Origin: an uncultured Cellulosilyticum sp.
GTDB lineage: Bacteria > Bacillota > Clostridia > Lachnospirales > Cellulosilyticaceae
DNA length: 64,000 nt
NCBI GenBank assembly: GCA_934725855.1
Contig: CAKVCL010000018.1
Span: forward strand, 1-64,000
Reading direction: 5' to 3'
Below are positions 1 to 8,975 of the stretch, one piece after another. Under the pieces are notes generated by a model. The model did no database searches and was not told the origin of the DNA. It was given only the letters and a program-made list of their open reading frames with translations. A program made the translations under genes and the position numbers. The number at the start of each line of letters is the position of its first letter. The first letter of the stretch is position 1.

Positions 1-56
1 CTATAACCCTTGAAGAACTTGTAAAAGACAATGAATTTAAAGATTTAGTTCAATAG
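1..56 (+). CDS. C-terminal end of an unidentified protein (partial)
   Basis: An open frame enters from the left edge and stops at TAG 54-56. Its last 17 residues read ITLEELVKDNEFKDLVQ, an acidic, helix-like tail typical of a real C-terminus. Nothing in this fragment identifies the protein. No clear terminator follows before the promoter of the first surface-protein gene. Confidence 0.45.
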   Translation, partial: ITLEELVKDNEFKDLVQ

Positions 57-130
57 TTTTCTTGTAAAGTGGTGTAATCTAGAATAAACGACATAAAATT
101 GCAATATAAGGAAAATATTTCAAGAAAGGG

Positions 131-159
131 TTGCTTTTTAATAAACTTATGGATATAAT
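131..159 (+). promoter_or_regulatory. Sigma-A-type promoter of the first surface-protein gene
   Basis: The -35 box TTGCTT (131-136) and -10 box TATAAT (154-159) are separated by exactly 17 bp. Transcription from here would give an untranslated leader of about 178 nt before the ATG at 344. A long leader is common for abundant, stable S-layer mRNAs. The rest of 57-343 is AT-rich and I see no other gene in it. Confidence 0.6.
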
Positions 160-343
160 AACTCTTGTAATAAAACTTTACATAAATGTAAAAAAATCAC
201 AGTAAACTACATATTAAAATTAAATAAAGATAAAATCAAAACATATTTTCGCATGTTATTTGAGTGTCCAATTTGTGAATTATATTTTTGTAAAGTCAAA
301 GATAAAAATGATAAATATAACTAACATCAGGAGGACATACATA

Positions 344-2668
344 ATGAAATTACGTCAAAAATTAGCAGCTGTTATGGCAGCAGCCATGGTAGTAACAGCA
401 GTACCAGTCATTACAACAGCTACAACAACAAACTCAATCTCAATTAGTTCGGTATCAATGGTAAAAGACGGTGCAATCGGCTTTGCTTTAACAGAAAACA
501 AAACAAACAATGTGACAACAAGTACAACATATAGCACAGCAAACTCAATGTTATCATTAGATTTAGAATCTAAGGGGGATTATAGCCTAGGACAAGACGG
601 TCAAACTTTCTTTGTTAAAATTGAAAATGCTAAATTCTCCAAACAAGCTTATCATGCACATCAAAATGGTGGAAGCATTGAAGTAGATACTAAAGGAAAT
701 GTAATTGTTTCTCCATCAGAAACAAAACCAGTTGAACCTACATATAAATCAGGAAACATGACAGTAACAGCTATTTCTGATTCAGAACTTAAAGTAACTG
801 TAACAGGAGATGTGAAATCAGGGGATGTACTTAATGTACCAGTATTTGCAATCGCTAAATCAGGTGAAGTTAAATTAACAGTAGACGGTACAGATTCATT
901 TGTAACAAGTGGGTCACACGTATTAGGAACAACTTCAGATAAAATGTTAACAGCTACAGCAGCAGATTCATCAAAAATATCTGTTGAAGGTGGTACATTA
1001 GGTAAAATCGTTGTTTCTGAAGCAACAAAAGGTGCATTTGCCAGCGCAGCAGCTGCAGATAAAACAATCGAATTAACATTACCAACAAGCTCAGATCTTG
1101 AATTTGCTGCAGCTTCTACTACAAGCGTAAAAGTAACACCAGCTAGAGGTTACAACGCAAACGCATTTGACGGATACAAAGTTTCAGTAGACGGACAAAA
1201 ACTTACAATTGACTTAAAAGATTGTTCATTTGCTCAATCAGCTACAGGTCAAATTGAGATCACAGGTGTACAAGTTGTACCAGAAGGTAAAACAGCAGCT
1301 AAAGGTGAAGTCGTTGTAACGGTTAAAAATCCAAATATGGATGCCACTAAACTTACAGTAGCTAAAATTGTTGATGAAGAAGTTTCATTAACCTGTGAAA
1401 AAGCAGCAGAACTTATCGGTGGTAAAGAAAATGCCTCAGTAACATTCAAATTAACTGAAACAACTAAAGATACCATCAACAAAGGACGTAAAGCTGATTT
1501 CACAATTGAAAATGGATTTATCTCAGTAAGAACTAAAACAAATGATACATACGCTACAGCTTTAGAAACCTTCAAATCACTTATCAAATCTGGTGATATC
1601 GAGTTACCAAAAGAAATCAAAGAAGAAGATATCGTTTCTGTTGAAGCAAACGTAGAAGGACAAATCACAGGATTTACAGTAGTATTCGATCACATCGATT
1701 CAACTAAAGCAAGCGAATTAGAATTCAAACTTCCAGTGCAAGCAGACATTAACACAACAGGTGATGTTAAAGTTAAAGTTGAAGGCCGCGCATTAAACGC
1801 AGCTAAAGAAATCGTAATCGCTACAGTTAAAGCACCATATGAAATTACTGCAGAAGCAGTAGACTTAAAAGTAGGTCTTAACGGACAAGCTGGTGGTAAA
1901 TTAACCATTACTGAAACAGCCCCAGCAATGCTTGAAAAAGGCCAAGTAAAAATCGCTATGGACCAATATGCAGGTATTTCATTCAAAAAAGGTCAAGACT
2001 TAAGCGTTAAAGCTGAAAACTTAAAAATCAAAGATGTAAAAGTTACAGCTGATGAAATCACATTCCAAGTAGAACGTACATCAGACGAAGCAGGAAAAGT
2101 AACAATCGAAAACATCGAATTCAATGTAGACCGTACAGCTCCAGAAGGTTCATTTGACTTAGAAATTTCTGGTGATGCTATTTCTAAAAACACTTATATC
2201 AAAGCAGGTTTAGAAGCATTAACAATTGAAAAATTCGTTACAATCGGTACAAAAAATACAGAAGATATCGCTACAGGTTCAAACGGACTTAAAAAAGGTA
2301 GTGCATCATTTGCAATTGGAAGTACAAAATACACAGTAAACGGTGTAGAAAAAACAATGGACGGTGCACCATACCTTGCAAACGGACGTACAATGATTCC
2401 AGTAAGATATGTATCAGAAGCATTCGGAATAGATGGACACAACATTGCATTTGAAAAAGGTGTTGTAACATTATTCGCTGGAAACAGAATCGTTCAACTT
2501 ACAAACGGAAGCAACATTGCACTTGTAAACGGCGTAAAATTCCCAATGGAACAAGCAGTAGCAATCAAAGAAGGAAGAACATACATCCCAGTTGGTGAAG
2601 TAGGAAGAATCCTTGGTGTAAACGTAAACTGGAATAACGAAACAAAAACAGCTACATTTACAAACTAA
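344..2668 (+). CDS. Secreted S-layer-like protein with C-terminal copper-amine-oxidase-like (stalk) domain
   Basis: Predicted 774-residue exported protein. An open frame extends upstream to 260, but the ATG at 344 is preferred: AGGAGGA lies 8 nt before it and it begins a signal peptide (MKLRQKLAAVMAAAMVVTAV, cleavage probably near VITTA). The middle is Thr/Ser/Lys-rich beta-sandwich-like sequence with weak internal duplication; the segments starting near KVGLNGQAGGK and in the preceding module match equivalent places in the next two genes. Residues about 652-774 form the stalk domain (PF07833 type), with NGRTMIPVRYVSEAFGI and EGRTYIPVGEVGRILGV as its paired signature segments. No SLH, LPXTG or CWB2 anchor is visible. 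A structural surface (S-layer-like) role is inferred from the strong promoter, low complexity and paralogy. It is the shortest and most divergent of the three paralogues. Confidence 0.85.
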   Translation: MKLRQKLAAVMAAAMVVTAVPVITTATTTNSISISSVSMVKDGAIGFALTENKTNNVTTSTTYSTANSMLSLDLESKGDYSLGQDGQTFFVKIENAKFSKQAYHAHQNGGSIEVDTKGNVIVSPSETKPVEPTYKSGNMTVTAISDSELKVTVTGDVKSGDVLNVPVFAIAKSGEVKLTVDGTDSFVTSGSHVLGTTSDKMLTATAADSSKISVEGGTLGKIVVSEATKGAFASAAAADKTIELTLPTSSDLEFAAASTTSVKVTPARGYNANAFDGYKVSVDGQKLTIDLKDCSFAQSATGQIEITGVQVVPEGKTAAKGEVVVTVKNPNMDATKLTVAKIVDEEVSLTCEKAAELIGGKENASVTFKLTETTKDTINKGRKADFTIENGFISVRTKTNDTYATALETFKSLIKSGDIELPKEIKEEDIVSVEANVEGQITGFTVVFDHIDSTKASELEFKLPVQADINTTGDVKVKVEGRALNAAKEIVIATVKAPYEITAEAVDLKVGLNGQAGGKLTITETAPAMLEKGQVKIAMDQYAGISFKKGQDLSVKAENLKIKDVKVTADEITFQVERTSDEAGKVTIENIEFNVDRTAPEGSFDLEISGDAISKNTYIKAGLEALTIEKFVTIGTKNTEDIATGSNGLKKGSASFAIGSTKYTVNGVEKTMDGAPYLANGRTMIPVRYVSEAFGIDGHNIAFEKGVVTLFAGNRIVQLTNGSNIALVNGVKFPMEQAVAIKEGRTYIPVGEVGRILGVNVNWNNETKTATFTN

Positions 2669-2679
2669 TATATAAGTGG

Positions 2680-2727
2680 CAGACCTGTCCCTGTATACAA
2701 ATAGGACTAAGAAGTCAGACCTGTCCC
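2680..2727. repeat. Pair of 12-bp direct repeats CAGACCTGTCCC
   Basis: CAGACCTGTCCC occurs at 2680-2691 and again at 2716-2727, 36 bp apart, between the first surface-protein stop codon and its terminator. The surrounding bases differ. It may be a relic of a REP-like or transposon end, or chance. The 2669-2991 gap otherwise holds the terminator at 2759 and the promoter at 2902. Confidence 0.6.
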
Positions 2728-2758
2728 CTACCATGGGCTAGTGTGAACAGAATATAGT

Positions 2759-2801
2759 AAAAAAAGCGTTAGAACTCAAAATGGATTCTAACGCTTTTTT
2801 T
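2759..2801 (+). terminator. Rho-independent terminator
   Basis: A near-perfect 16-bp stem (AAAAAGCGTTAGAA with TTCTAACGCTTTTT) encloses an 11-nt loop, and its 3' arm merges into a T run. It ends the transcript of the first surface-protein gene, about 90 nt after the stop, and the symmetrical A/T tracts could let it work in both directions. Confidence 0.85.
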
Positions 2802-2901
2802 ATCGTTGATAATCTAAGGCTAGGGGAATAGTCATTTATTATTTAGAAAATATGAAATTAATTATACTCATTACAATAATATTACAATAGTTTTTAAGAC
2901 G

Positions 2902-2930
2902 TTGACATAAAAAATGGCGGAAAGTATAAT
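2902..2930 (+). promoter_or_regulatory. Consensus sigma-A promoter of the second surface-protein gene
   Basis: TTGACA (2902-2907) and TATAAT (2925-2930) are both perfect consensus hexamers with the ideal 17-bp spacer. The start of transcription would fall near 2937, leaving a leader of about 55 nt. This is the strongest promoter-like sequence I found in the window and predicts very high expression. Confidence 0.85.
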
Positions 2931-2991
2931 CGGTTGAGTAAAAGGTAAATCTTTTAAACAATTAACTAATTAAAAGCAGGGGGAAAAGTAA

Positions 2992-5754
2992 ATGAAATTA
3001 CGTCAAAAATTAGTGGCTGTAATGGCTGCATCTATGGTTATTACATCGGTTCCTGTAGTTACAATGGCTGAATCATCAAATACACTTAGTGTATACAACT
3101 ACAATATTAAAGATACAACGATCGGATTTACAACAACAAAACATCATTACATAAATGCTTCTGGCAAATTAACAACAGGTTCTACATATTATACAAATGG
3201 TATTAACTTTAATGCAAAGGATAATAATTTACCAAAATTAGAAATTTCACCAGAATACAGATATGATTTAAGAAATGCTGTAAATGGAGTACAAACGAAC
3301 TTCTTATATTTAACAACAGATAGCTCATTTATTAAAGAAGCATATGTTTTATACATGGATGCTTTATACAGTCCAAATGGTGCTACAACTGCTTATTTTG
3401 ATGAGTTAGGGCAGTTAGTAACAACAACAACATGGTTAGATGAAAACAACAATCCATTATCAGTAAATGGTAAAACTGCAGAAGCAATCATCAATAATGG
3501 ATATATTCAAATTGGTTATAAAGTAACTGGTTCATATGCAGAGCCAGTAGCACCAAACACATCAGGTGTAACAGCGACTATTGCTATTAGACCAACAGAA
3601 ATTACAGAAACAAAATACAACGATAGAGAATACAAACAAGCTCTTAGATTAGACTATAGAGGAGTATATGAAAAAGGGACTACATATCCTATTCCATTCT
3701 TATCTAAAGTAGGAGGAGACAAAGAAGTATTAGCGTACTTAGATGGTAATGACTCTTTTGTATCTTCTAAAACATTTACTATTACAGGAGTATTAACAGA
3801 TAAGAAATTAGTTGCAACATCTGATACCAAAACGATTACAGTAGACAATATTGAAGAAATTGGTGAAATCAGATTAGACGAAAATACAATTGGTGCATTA
3901 GCAAATGCTGAGCATCGTTGGATTAAAGTTAAATTACCAAGTAGTACAGATTTGCAATTTAACTTAGCAAAAACAACTGCCAATATTAAAGCGACAGGTA
4001 AAAGAGGTTTCTTTAACACAACAGGAACTGTAGCAAGCGGCGACATTGAAGTGAAGTTTGCTGAAAAATCAAGAAGCTCAAAAGAGTTAGATGAACAAGT
4101 CATGCTGATTAAACTTCCAAGATTCACAGATCCATCAGCTAAAGGACAAGTGGTTCTTACAGGTATTTTCGTAGAACCAAAAGAAAAAACAGCAGCACTT
4201 GGAGATGTTAATGTAACAGTTAGCGAAGATTTTACACAAGGTGGAAATGGCGTTACAGATGCAAAACCATCTACAAACTTAATTGACTCTACAACACTTA
4301 AAGTAGCTACAGTGGCAAACTATGATGTAACACTTTCTTGTGAACCAGTAAGCATTAAAGCAGGTAGAAGCGGCGTAATTAATGATAAGTTAACGACATT
4401 TACACTTAAAGAAGCTGTAAAGGATTCATTAGTTTCTACAAGAAAAATTGAATTTTCATTAGAAAATGGTTATATTTTTGGACCAGCAGATATAGAAACT
4501 ACTAATTCAACTACTACATCAAAATATAAAGCAGCTGCAAAAGCACGTTTCCAAAAGTTAATTGATGATGAAACTATTAAATTTGAAAAAGATGCAGAAG
4601 CTAAAGACGGTAAAAAAGGATTTGAATTAACAGATATTGAAGTAAATGCAGATGGTTATGTAACAGGTTTTACAGGATACTTTGATAGATTAAGCAGCTC
4701 AGATTCTAACGAATTAAAAATTACTATGCCAGTAGCAACATCACTACAAGCTACAGGTGAGGTTAAATTAACAGCAAGCAATTTATTTACACGTACATAT
4801 AAAGAAGATGTAACTTGTGTAGTTGCTAAAATTGTTGAACCAATCACAGTTGAAGTAGAAAATGCTGCTATTAAAGTAGGACTTCAAGATCAAGCCGCTG
4901 GTAAAATAACAATTAAGGAAACAGATAAAGGGATGATTGAACGTGGATGGATGTTCTTATCAGCAGAAGACTTCCAAAACGGTATTACATTCGATGCAGC
5001 ACCATCCATTGAGGTAAAAGGTGATGACAACAAATCAACACTTAAGATTGAAAATGTTCAATTAAGCAAAGACAAAAAAGTAGTTGCATTTGAAGTAACA
5101 AGAACATCTGCCCAAGCTAGTAGCATTGAAATCACAGATATCAAATTTACAGCAGATCGTACTGTTCCAGAAGCCAACTATGATTTACAAATCTGGGGAG
5201 GGGCACTTACAGATGAGAACGTATTAGACGTCATCACAAATGCTAATCAAAATGCTCTTACTTCAGCATCATATAGAAATCAATATACAGATATGTATAT
5301 CGTAAAAGATTTTATTACAATGACTACTAAAAATACACAAGACATTACTGAATCAGGTCTTAAAGCAGCTACAGCATCATTTAAAATTGGCGAAAAACAA
5401 TTCACAGTAAATGGTGAGAAAGTAACGATGGATGTTGCTTCATATGTTAAAGACGGATATATAATGGTACCAGTAAAATATGTTGCTAAAGCATTTGGTA
5501 TTGAAGGAAATGCGATTCAATATGATAAAGCAACAAGTACAGCGACAATCATTGCTGGAAATAAAGTAATTTCTATTACATCTGGTAAAGCATACATTAT
5601 TGTTAATGGAACACAAATTCCAATGGCAACTAAAGCTGAAGTTAAAGAAGGAAGAATGTGTGTACCAATGGCATATATTGCAGCTGGACTTGGTGTAGAG
5701 AAATCTTGGGATGCTGATACAAAAACAGCAACATTCACAAACCAAGCTCAATAA
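2992..5754 (+). CDS. Secreted S-layer-like protein with C-terminal stalk domain, paralogue 2
   Basis: Predicted 920-residue exported protein. The ATG follows GCAGGGGGAAAAGTAA and starts a signal peptide (MKLRQKLVAVMAASMVITSV, cleavage probably after TMA at about 26). It is collinear with the gene at 6045 along its whole length; the segment DKEVLAYLDGNDSFVSSKTF is identical in both. Tandem beta-sandwich-type modules are followed from about residue 795 by the copper-amine-oxidase-like stalk domain (KDGYIMVPVKYVAKAFGIEG, then EGRMCVPMAYIAAGLGVEKS). The stalk domain lacks amine oxidase catalytic residues and is a structural or adhesion module. No anchoring motif is visible. Its own promoter (2902) and terminator (5767) make it monocistronic. 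An S-layer or main surface-coat role is inferred. Confidence 0.87.
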   Translation: MKLRQKLVAVMAASMVITSVPVVTMAESSNTLSVYNYNIKDTTIGFTTTKHHYINASGKLTTGSTYYTNGINFNAKDNNLPKLEISPEYRYDLRNAVNGVQTNFLYLTTDSSFIKEAYVLYMDALYSPNGATTAYFDELGQLVTTTTWLDENNNPLSVNGKTAEAIINNGYIQIGYKVTGSYAEPVAPNTSGVTATIAIRPTEITETKYNDREYKQALRLDYRGVYEKGTTYPIPFLSKVGGDKEVLAYLDGNDSFVSSKTFTITGVLTDKKLVATSDTKTITVDNIEEIGEIRLDENTIGALANAEHRWIKVKLPSSTDLQFNLAKTTANIKATGKRGFFNTTGTVASGDIEVKFAEKSRSSKELDEQVMLIKLPRFTDPSAKGQVVLTGIFVEPKEKTAALGDVNVTVSEDFTQGGNGVTDAKPSTNLIDSTTLKVATVANYDVTLSCEPVSIKAGRSGVINDKLTTFTLKEAVKDSLVSTRKIEFSLENGYIFGPADIETTNSTTTSKYKAAAKARFQKLIDDETIKFEKDAEAKDGKKGFELTDIEVNADGYVTGFTGYFDRLSSSDSNELKITMPVATSLQATGEVKLTASNLFTRTYKEDVTCVVAKIVEPITVEVENAAIKVGLQDQAAGKITIKETDKGMIERGWMFLSAEDFQNGITFDAAPSIEVKGDDNKSTLKIENVQLSKDKKVVAFEVTRTSAQASSIEITDIKFTADRTVPEANYDLQIWGGALTDENVLDVITNANQNALTSASYRNQYTDMYIVKDFITMTTKNTQDITESGLKAATASFKIGEKQFTVNGEKVTMDVASYVKDGYIMVPVKYVAKAFGIEGNAIQYDKATSTATIIAGNKVISITSGKAYIIVNGTQIPMATKAEVKEGRMCVPMAYIAAGLGVEKSWDADTKTATFTNQAQ

Positions 5755-5766
5755 TCAATAATTATG

Positions 5767-5803
5767 AAAAGAACTCATGAATAAAAAGACATGAGTTCTT
5801 TTT
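5767..5803 (+). terminator. Rho-independent terminator
   Basis: A 13-bp stem (AAAAGAACTCATG with CATGAGTTCTTTT) and a 10-nt loop end in a T run, 12 nt after the stop codon of the second surface-protein gene. Confidence 0.88.
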
Positions 5804-5955
5804 GATGTTATAAGATAAAAAGGTTGTAATGTAATAGAAATAATATGGAGATAGAAGATCGTGTAAAATACAAGAAAAGACCTATATTTTAAGTAGAAGC
5901 TAGGGAAATTGGTTTTAATGAAGATTACAGAAATGTTACAAATCAAAAAAAGATA

Positions 5956-5984
5956 TTGATTTAGGAAAAAAAATAAAATATATT
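5956..5984 (+). promoter_or_regulatory. Sigma-A-type promoter of the third surface-protein gene
   Basis: TTGATT (5956-5961) and TATATT (5979-5984) are spaced by 17 bp of A-rich DNA. The predicted leader to the ATG at 6045 is about 55 nt, the same length as for the second paralogue. The match is weaker than at 2902, but the layout is the same. Confidence 0.6.
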
Positions 5985-6044
5985 ATTAATGTAATATATC
6001 AAAGATATTATATTTAATGAAAATTTTAAGGGGGATACAATATA

Positions 6045-8828
6045 ATGAAACTTCGTAACAAATTAGTTGCAGTTTTAGCTGCTTCTATGGTCGTAACATC
6101 AGTTCCAGTTGTAACAATGGCTGATTCTTCAAACACATTAAGCGTATACAATTACAAAATTAAAGATAGCACAATCGGATTCACTACTACAGATCAAGGA
6201 ATTACAACACACTCTACTTATGTTACAAATGATGTAGACTTTGATGCTTATGATAGCAATTTACCAAAATTAGAAATTACACCAGAATACAGATATGATT
6301 TAACGAATAAAATTCAATCTAACTTCTTACATTTAACAAAAGATAGTGAATACATTAAAGAAGCATATGTATTATATGTAGATGCTCTTAACAATGCTGA
6401 TAACAAATCATCAGCATACTTTGATAAAGAAGGTAAATTCCATACTACTACAACATGGAAAGACACAGATGGAAGTACATTAACTGTTGATGGATTAAAA
6501 GCTTCAGAAATTATTGAAAGACAATATTTAAAAATCGGGTATCAAGTTACTGGAAATACATATGCGGATCCAGTGAAAGCAGATGGTGCAACAACATATG
6601 TTACACTTAGACCAACAGAAATTACAGAAACAAAATACAATGATAGAGATTACAAACAATCATTAAGAATGGATTACACAGGTGTATTTGAAAAAGGTGT
6701 TACATACCCAATCCCATTCTTAGCTAAAGTAGGTGGAGATAAAGAAGTATTAGCTTACTTAGATGGTAACGACTCTTTCGTATCTTCTAAAACATTCTCA
6801 CTTACAGGTGTTTTAACAGATAAAAAATTAGTTGCTACATCTGATTCTAATACTATTACAGTTGATAACATCGAAGAAATCGGTGAAATTAGATTAGATG
6901 AATCTCAAATTGGTGCTTTAGCTGGTGCAGATAATAGATGGATTAAACTTGAAATTCCATCAAGCATGGATTTACAATTCAACCTTAGCAAAACACAAGC
7001 TAATATTAAAGCAGAAGGTAAGAGAGGTTTCTTAAATCAAACAGCAACTATTCCTTCAACAGATGTAAAATATGGTAAAGACACAAGAACAAGATATAAT
7101 ACATCTATTTCAGCAGATGATAATGAGAGAGTTCTTCTTATCCAACTTCCAAAGATGAAAGATAGCAATAATAGTGCTTATGGTCAATTAGTTCTTAAAG
7201 GTATCTATGTTGAACCAAAAGATAAGAAAGCTGCTACAGGCGATGTTAAAATCACACTTAGTGAAGACCTTACACATGGTGATGGTAATATCAGCAACAA
7301 TACAAACAAATCTACAAACTTAGTTGCATCTACAGAACTTAAAGTTGCAACAGTTACAGATTATGATGTAACAATCGAAAGCACACCAGTTAAAGTTAAA
7401 GCTGGTAGAAGTGGTGTTGTTAATGGAACAAAAGCAACATTCACACTTAAAGAAGCTGTAAAAGATTCATTAGTAGATTCAAGAAAAATCGAATTTACAT
7501 TAGAAAATGGTTATTTCTTCGGACCAGCTGATGTAGCTTTCAGTTCAACAGCAACAAGTGTTGCTGGCAACTATAGTTCATCTTCTTATGCTCAAGCAGC
7601 TAAACAACGTTTCATTGATTACATCAATGATGAAACAATCAAATTAGAAGAAAAAGCTGAAATCAAAAAGGATGATGCTGGTAAATTAACTCAAGGTCTT
7701 GATGTAAATTCATTATCTCTTGACATTGATGCTAATGGATATGTAATTGGTTTTGCTGCTCGCTACGAAGGCCTTAAATCAGATGCAGATGATAAAATTA
7801 AAGTAACTATTCCAGTAGCTGCACCAGTAATGGCTACAGGTGATATTAAACTTAAAGCTGGTAACTTATTCACACGTTCTTATGAAAAAGACGTTGAAGC
7901 AGTAATTGCTAACATTGTTGAACCAGTTAAAGTTGAAGTTGAAAATGCTGCTATTAAAGTAGGTCTTCAAGATCAAAAAGCTGGTAAGATTACAATTAAG
8001 GAAACTGATAAAGGTATGCTTTCAACAGGTTGGGTATACTTATCTGCTGAAAACTTACAATCAGGTATTACATTTGATGAAGTTCCAGAAATCAAAGTAA
8101 CAGCTGGTAATATGAAGATTAAAAATCAACAAATTACTAGAGACAAAAAAGCAGTAGCATTTGAAATTGAAAGAACTTCTACAGAAGCTAGTACAATTGA
8201 AATTGCTAATATTAAATTTACTGCTGACCGTACAGTACCAGAAGCTAACTATGACTTAGAAATCTGGGGCGAAGGTCTTACAGATGAAAACGTATTAGAC
8301 GTTCTTACAACAGTAAGTACAAACGTATTAAATTCTAATAGCTACAGAAATCAATATACAGATAGATATGTAGTTAAAGACTTCATCACAATGACAACAA
8401 AGAATACACAAGATATCAGTGAATCAGGTCTTAAAGCTGCTACAGCATCATTTGTTGCTAATGAAAAGAAATTCACAGTAAATGGTGAAACTGTAAATAT
8501 GGATTCAGCTGCATATATTGATAATGGAAATATCATGGTTCCAATTAAATATGTTTCTCAAGCATTTGGTATTGTAGGAAATGCTCTTCAATATGATAAA
8601 GCTACAAGCACAGCTACAATTACAGCTGGTAACAAAGTGATTTCTATCACAGCTAACAAAGCACTTATGATTGTTAACGGTACTCCAGTACCAATGACAG
8701 CTAAAGCAGTAGTTAAAGAAGGTAGAATGTGTGTACCAATGGCTAACCTTGCTGCTGCACTTGGTGTAGAAAAATCTTGGGATGCATCAACAAAAACAGC
8801 TACATTTACAAATCAAGCTGCTAAATAA
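6045..8828 (+). CDS. Secreted S-layer-like protein with C-terminal stalk domain, paralogue 3
   Basis: Predicted 927-residue exported protein, a close paralogue of the gene at 2992. The ATG follows AAGGGGGATACAATATA and opens a signal peptide ending near VVTMA. The mature start SSNTLSVYNYKIKDSTIGFT is nearly identical to that of the second paralogue. Beta-rich modules repeat in the same order, with divergence concentrated in short loops such as around residues 340-365 and 500-520. The stalk domain occupies about residues 801-927 (GNIMVPIKYVSQAFGIVGNA, then EGRMCVPMANLAAALGVEKS). Own promoter and terminator; monocistronic. Codon use is biased toward a small set (ACA, GCT, GTT, AAA), as expected for a highly expressed gene. 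It may be one of several S-layer proteins or a phase or niche alternative to paralogue 2. Confidence 0.87.
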   Translation: MKLRNKLVAVLAASMVVTSVPVVTMADSSNTLSVYNYKIKDSTIGFTTTDQGITTHSTYVTNDVDFDAYDSNLPKLEITPEYRYDLTNKIQSNFLHLTKDSEYIKEAYVLYVDALNNADNKSSAYFDKEGKFHTTTTWKDTDGSTLTVDGLKASEIIERQYLKIGYQVTGNTYADPVKADGATTYVTLRPTEITETKYNDRDYKQSLRMDYTGVFEKGVTYPIPFLAKVGGDKEVLAYLDGNDSFVSSKTFSLTGVLTDKKLVATSDSNTITVDNIEEIGEIRLDESQIGALAGADNRWIKLEIPSSMDLQFNLSKTQANIKAEGKRGFLNQTATIPSTDVKYGKDTRTRYNTSISADDNERVLLIQLPKMKDSNNSAYGQLVLKGIYVEPKDKKAATGDVKITLSEDLTHGDGNISNNTNKSTNLVASTELKVATVTDYDVTIESTPVKVKAGRSGVVNGTKATFTLKEAVKDSLVDSRKIEFTLENGYFFGPADVAFSSTATSVAGNYSSSSYAQAAKQRFIDYINDETIKLEEKAEIKKDDAGKLTQGLDVNSLSLDIDANGYVIGFAARYEGLKSDADDKIKVTIPVAAPVMATGDIKLKAGNLFTRSYEKDVEAVIANIVEPVKVEVENAAIKVGLQDQKAGKITIKETDKGMLSTGWVYLSAENLQSGITFDEVPEIKVTAGNMKIKNQQITRDKKAVAFEIERTSTEASTIEIANIKFTADRTVPEANYDLEIWGEGLTDENVLDVLTTVSTNVLNSNSYRNQYTDRYVVKDFITMTTKNTQDISESGLKAATASFVANEKKFTVNGETVNMDSAAYIDNGNIMVPIKYVSQAFGIVGNALQYDKATSTATITAGNKVISITANKALMIVNGTPVPMTAKAVVKEGRMCVPMANLAAALGVEKSWDASTKTATFTNQAAK

Positions 8829-8852
8829 TTCATTCAAACATAATAGTTTGTG

Positions 8853-8890
8853 AAAAGAAAGAGGACATTTCGGTGTCCTCTTTTCTTTTT
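8853..8890 (+). terminator. Rho-independent terminator
   Basis: The core stem GAGGACA/TGTCCTC, extended by A-rich and T-rich arms with one bulge, has a 6-nt TTTCGG loop and runs into CTTTTCTTTTT. It ends the third surface-protein transcript. Confidence 0.85.
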
Positions 8891-8975
8891 GGATAGAAAT
8901 ACGATTGTGGTATAAAGAATGCTTTAATGGTATACTAGTTTAGAACGAGTGAGATAGAAAAGGAGGAAGAAGAGA

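Noticed and set aside
3654..4127. Minus-strand frame of 157 codons inside the second surface-protein gene
   Set aside because: Mirror of a real gene with biased codons; no start signals and no recognisable motif.
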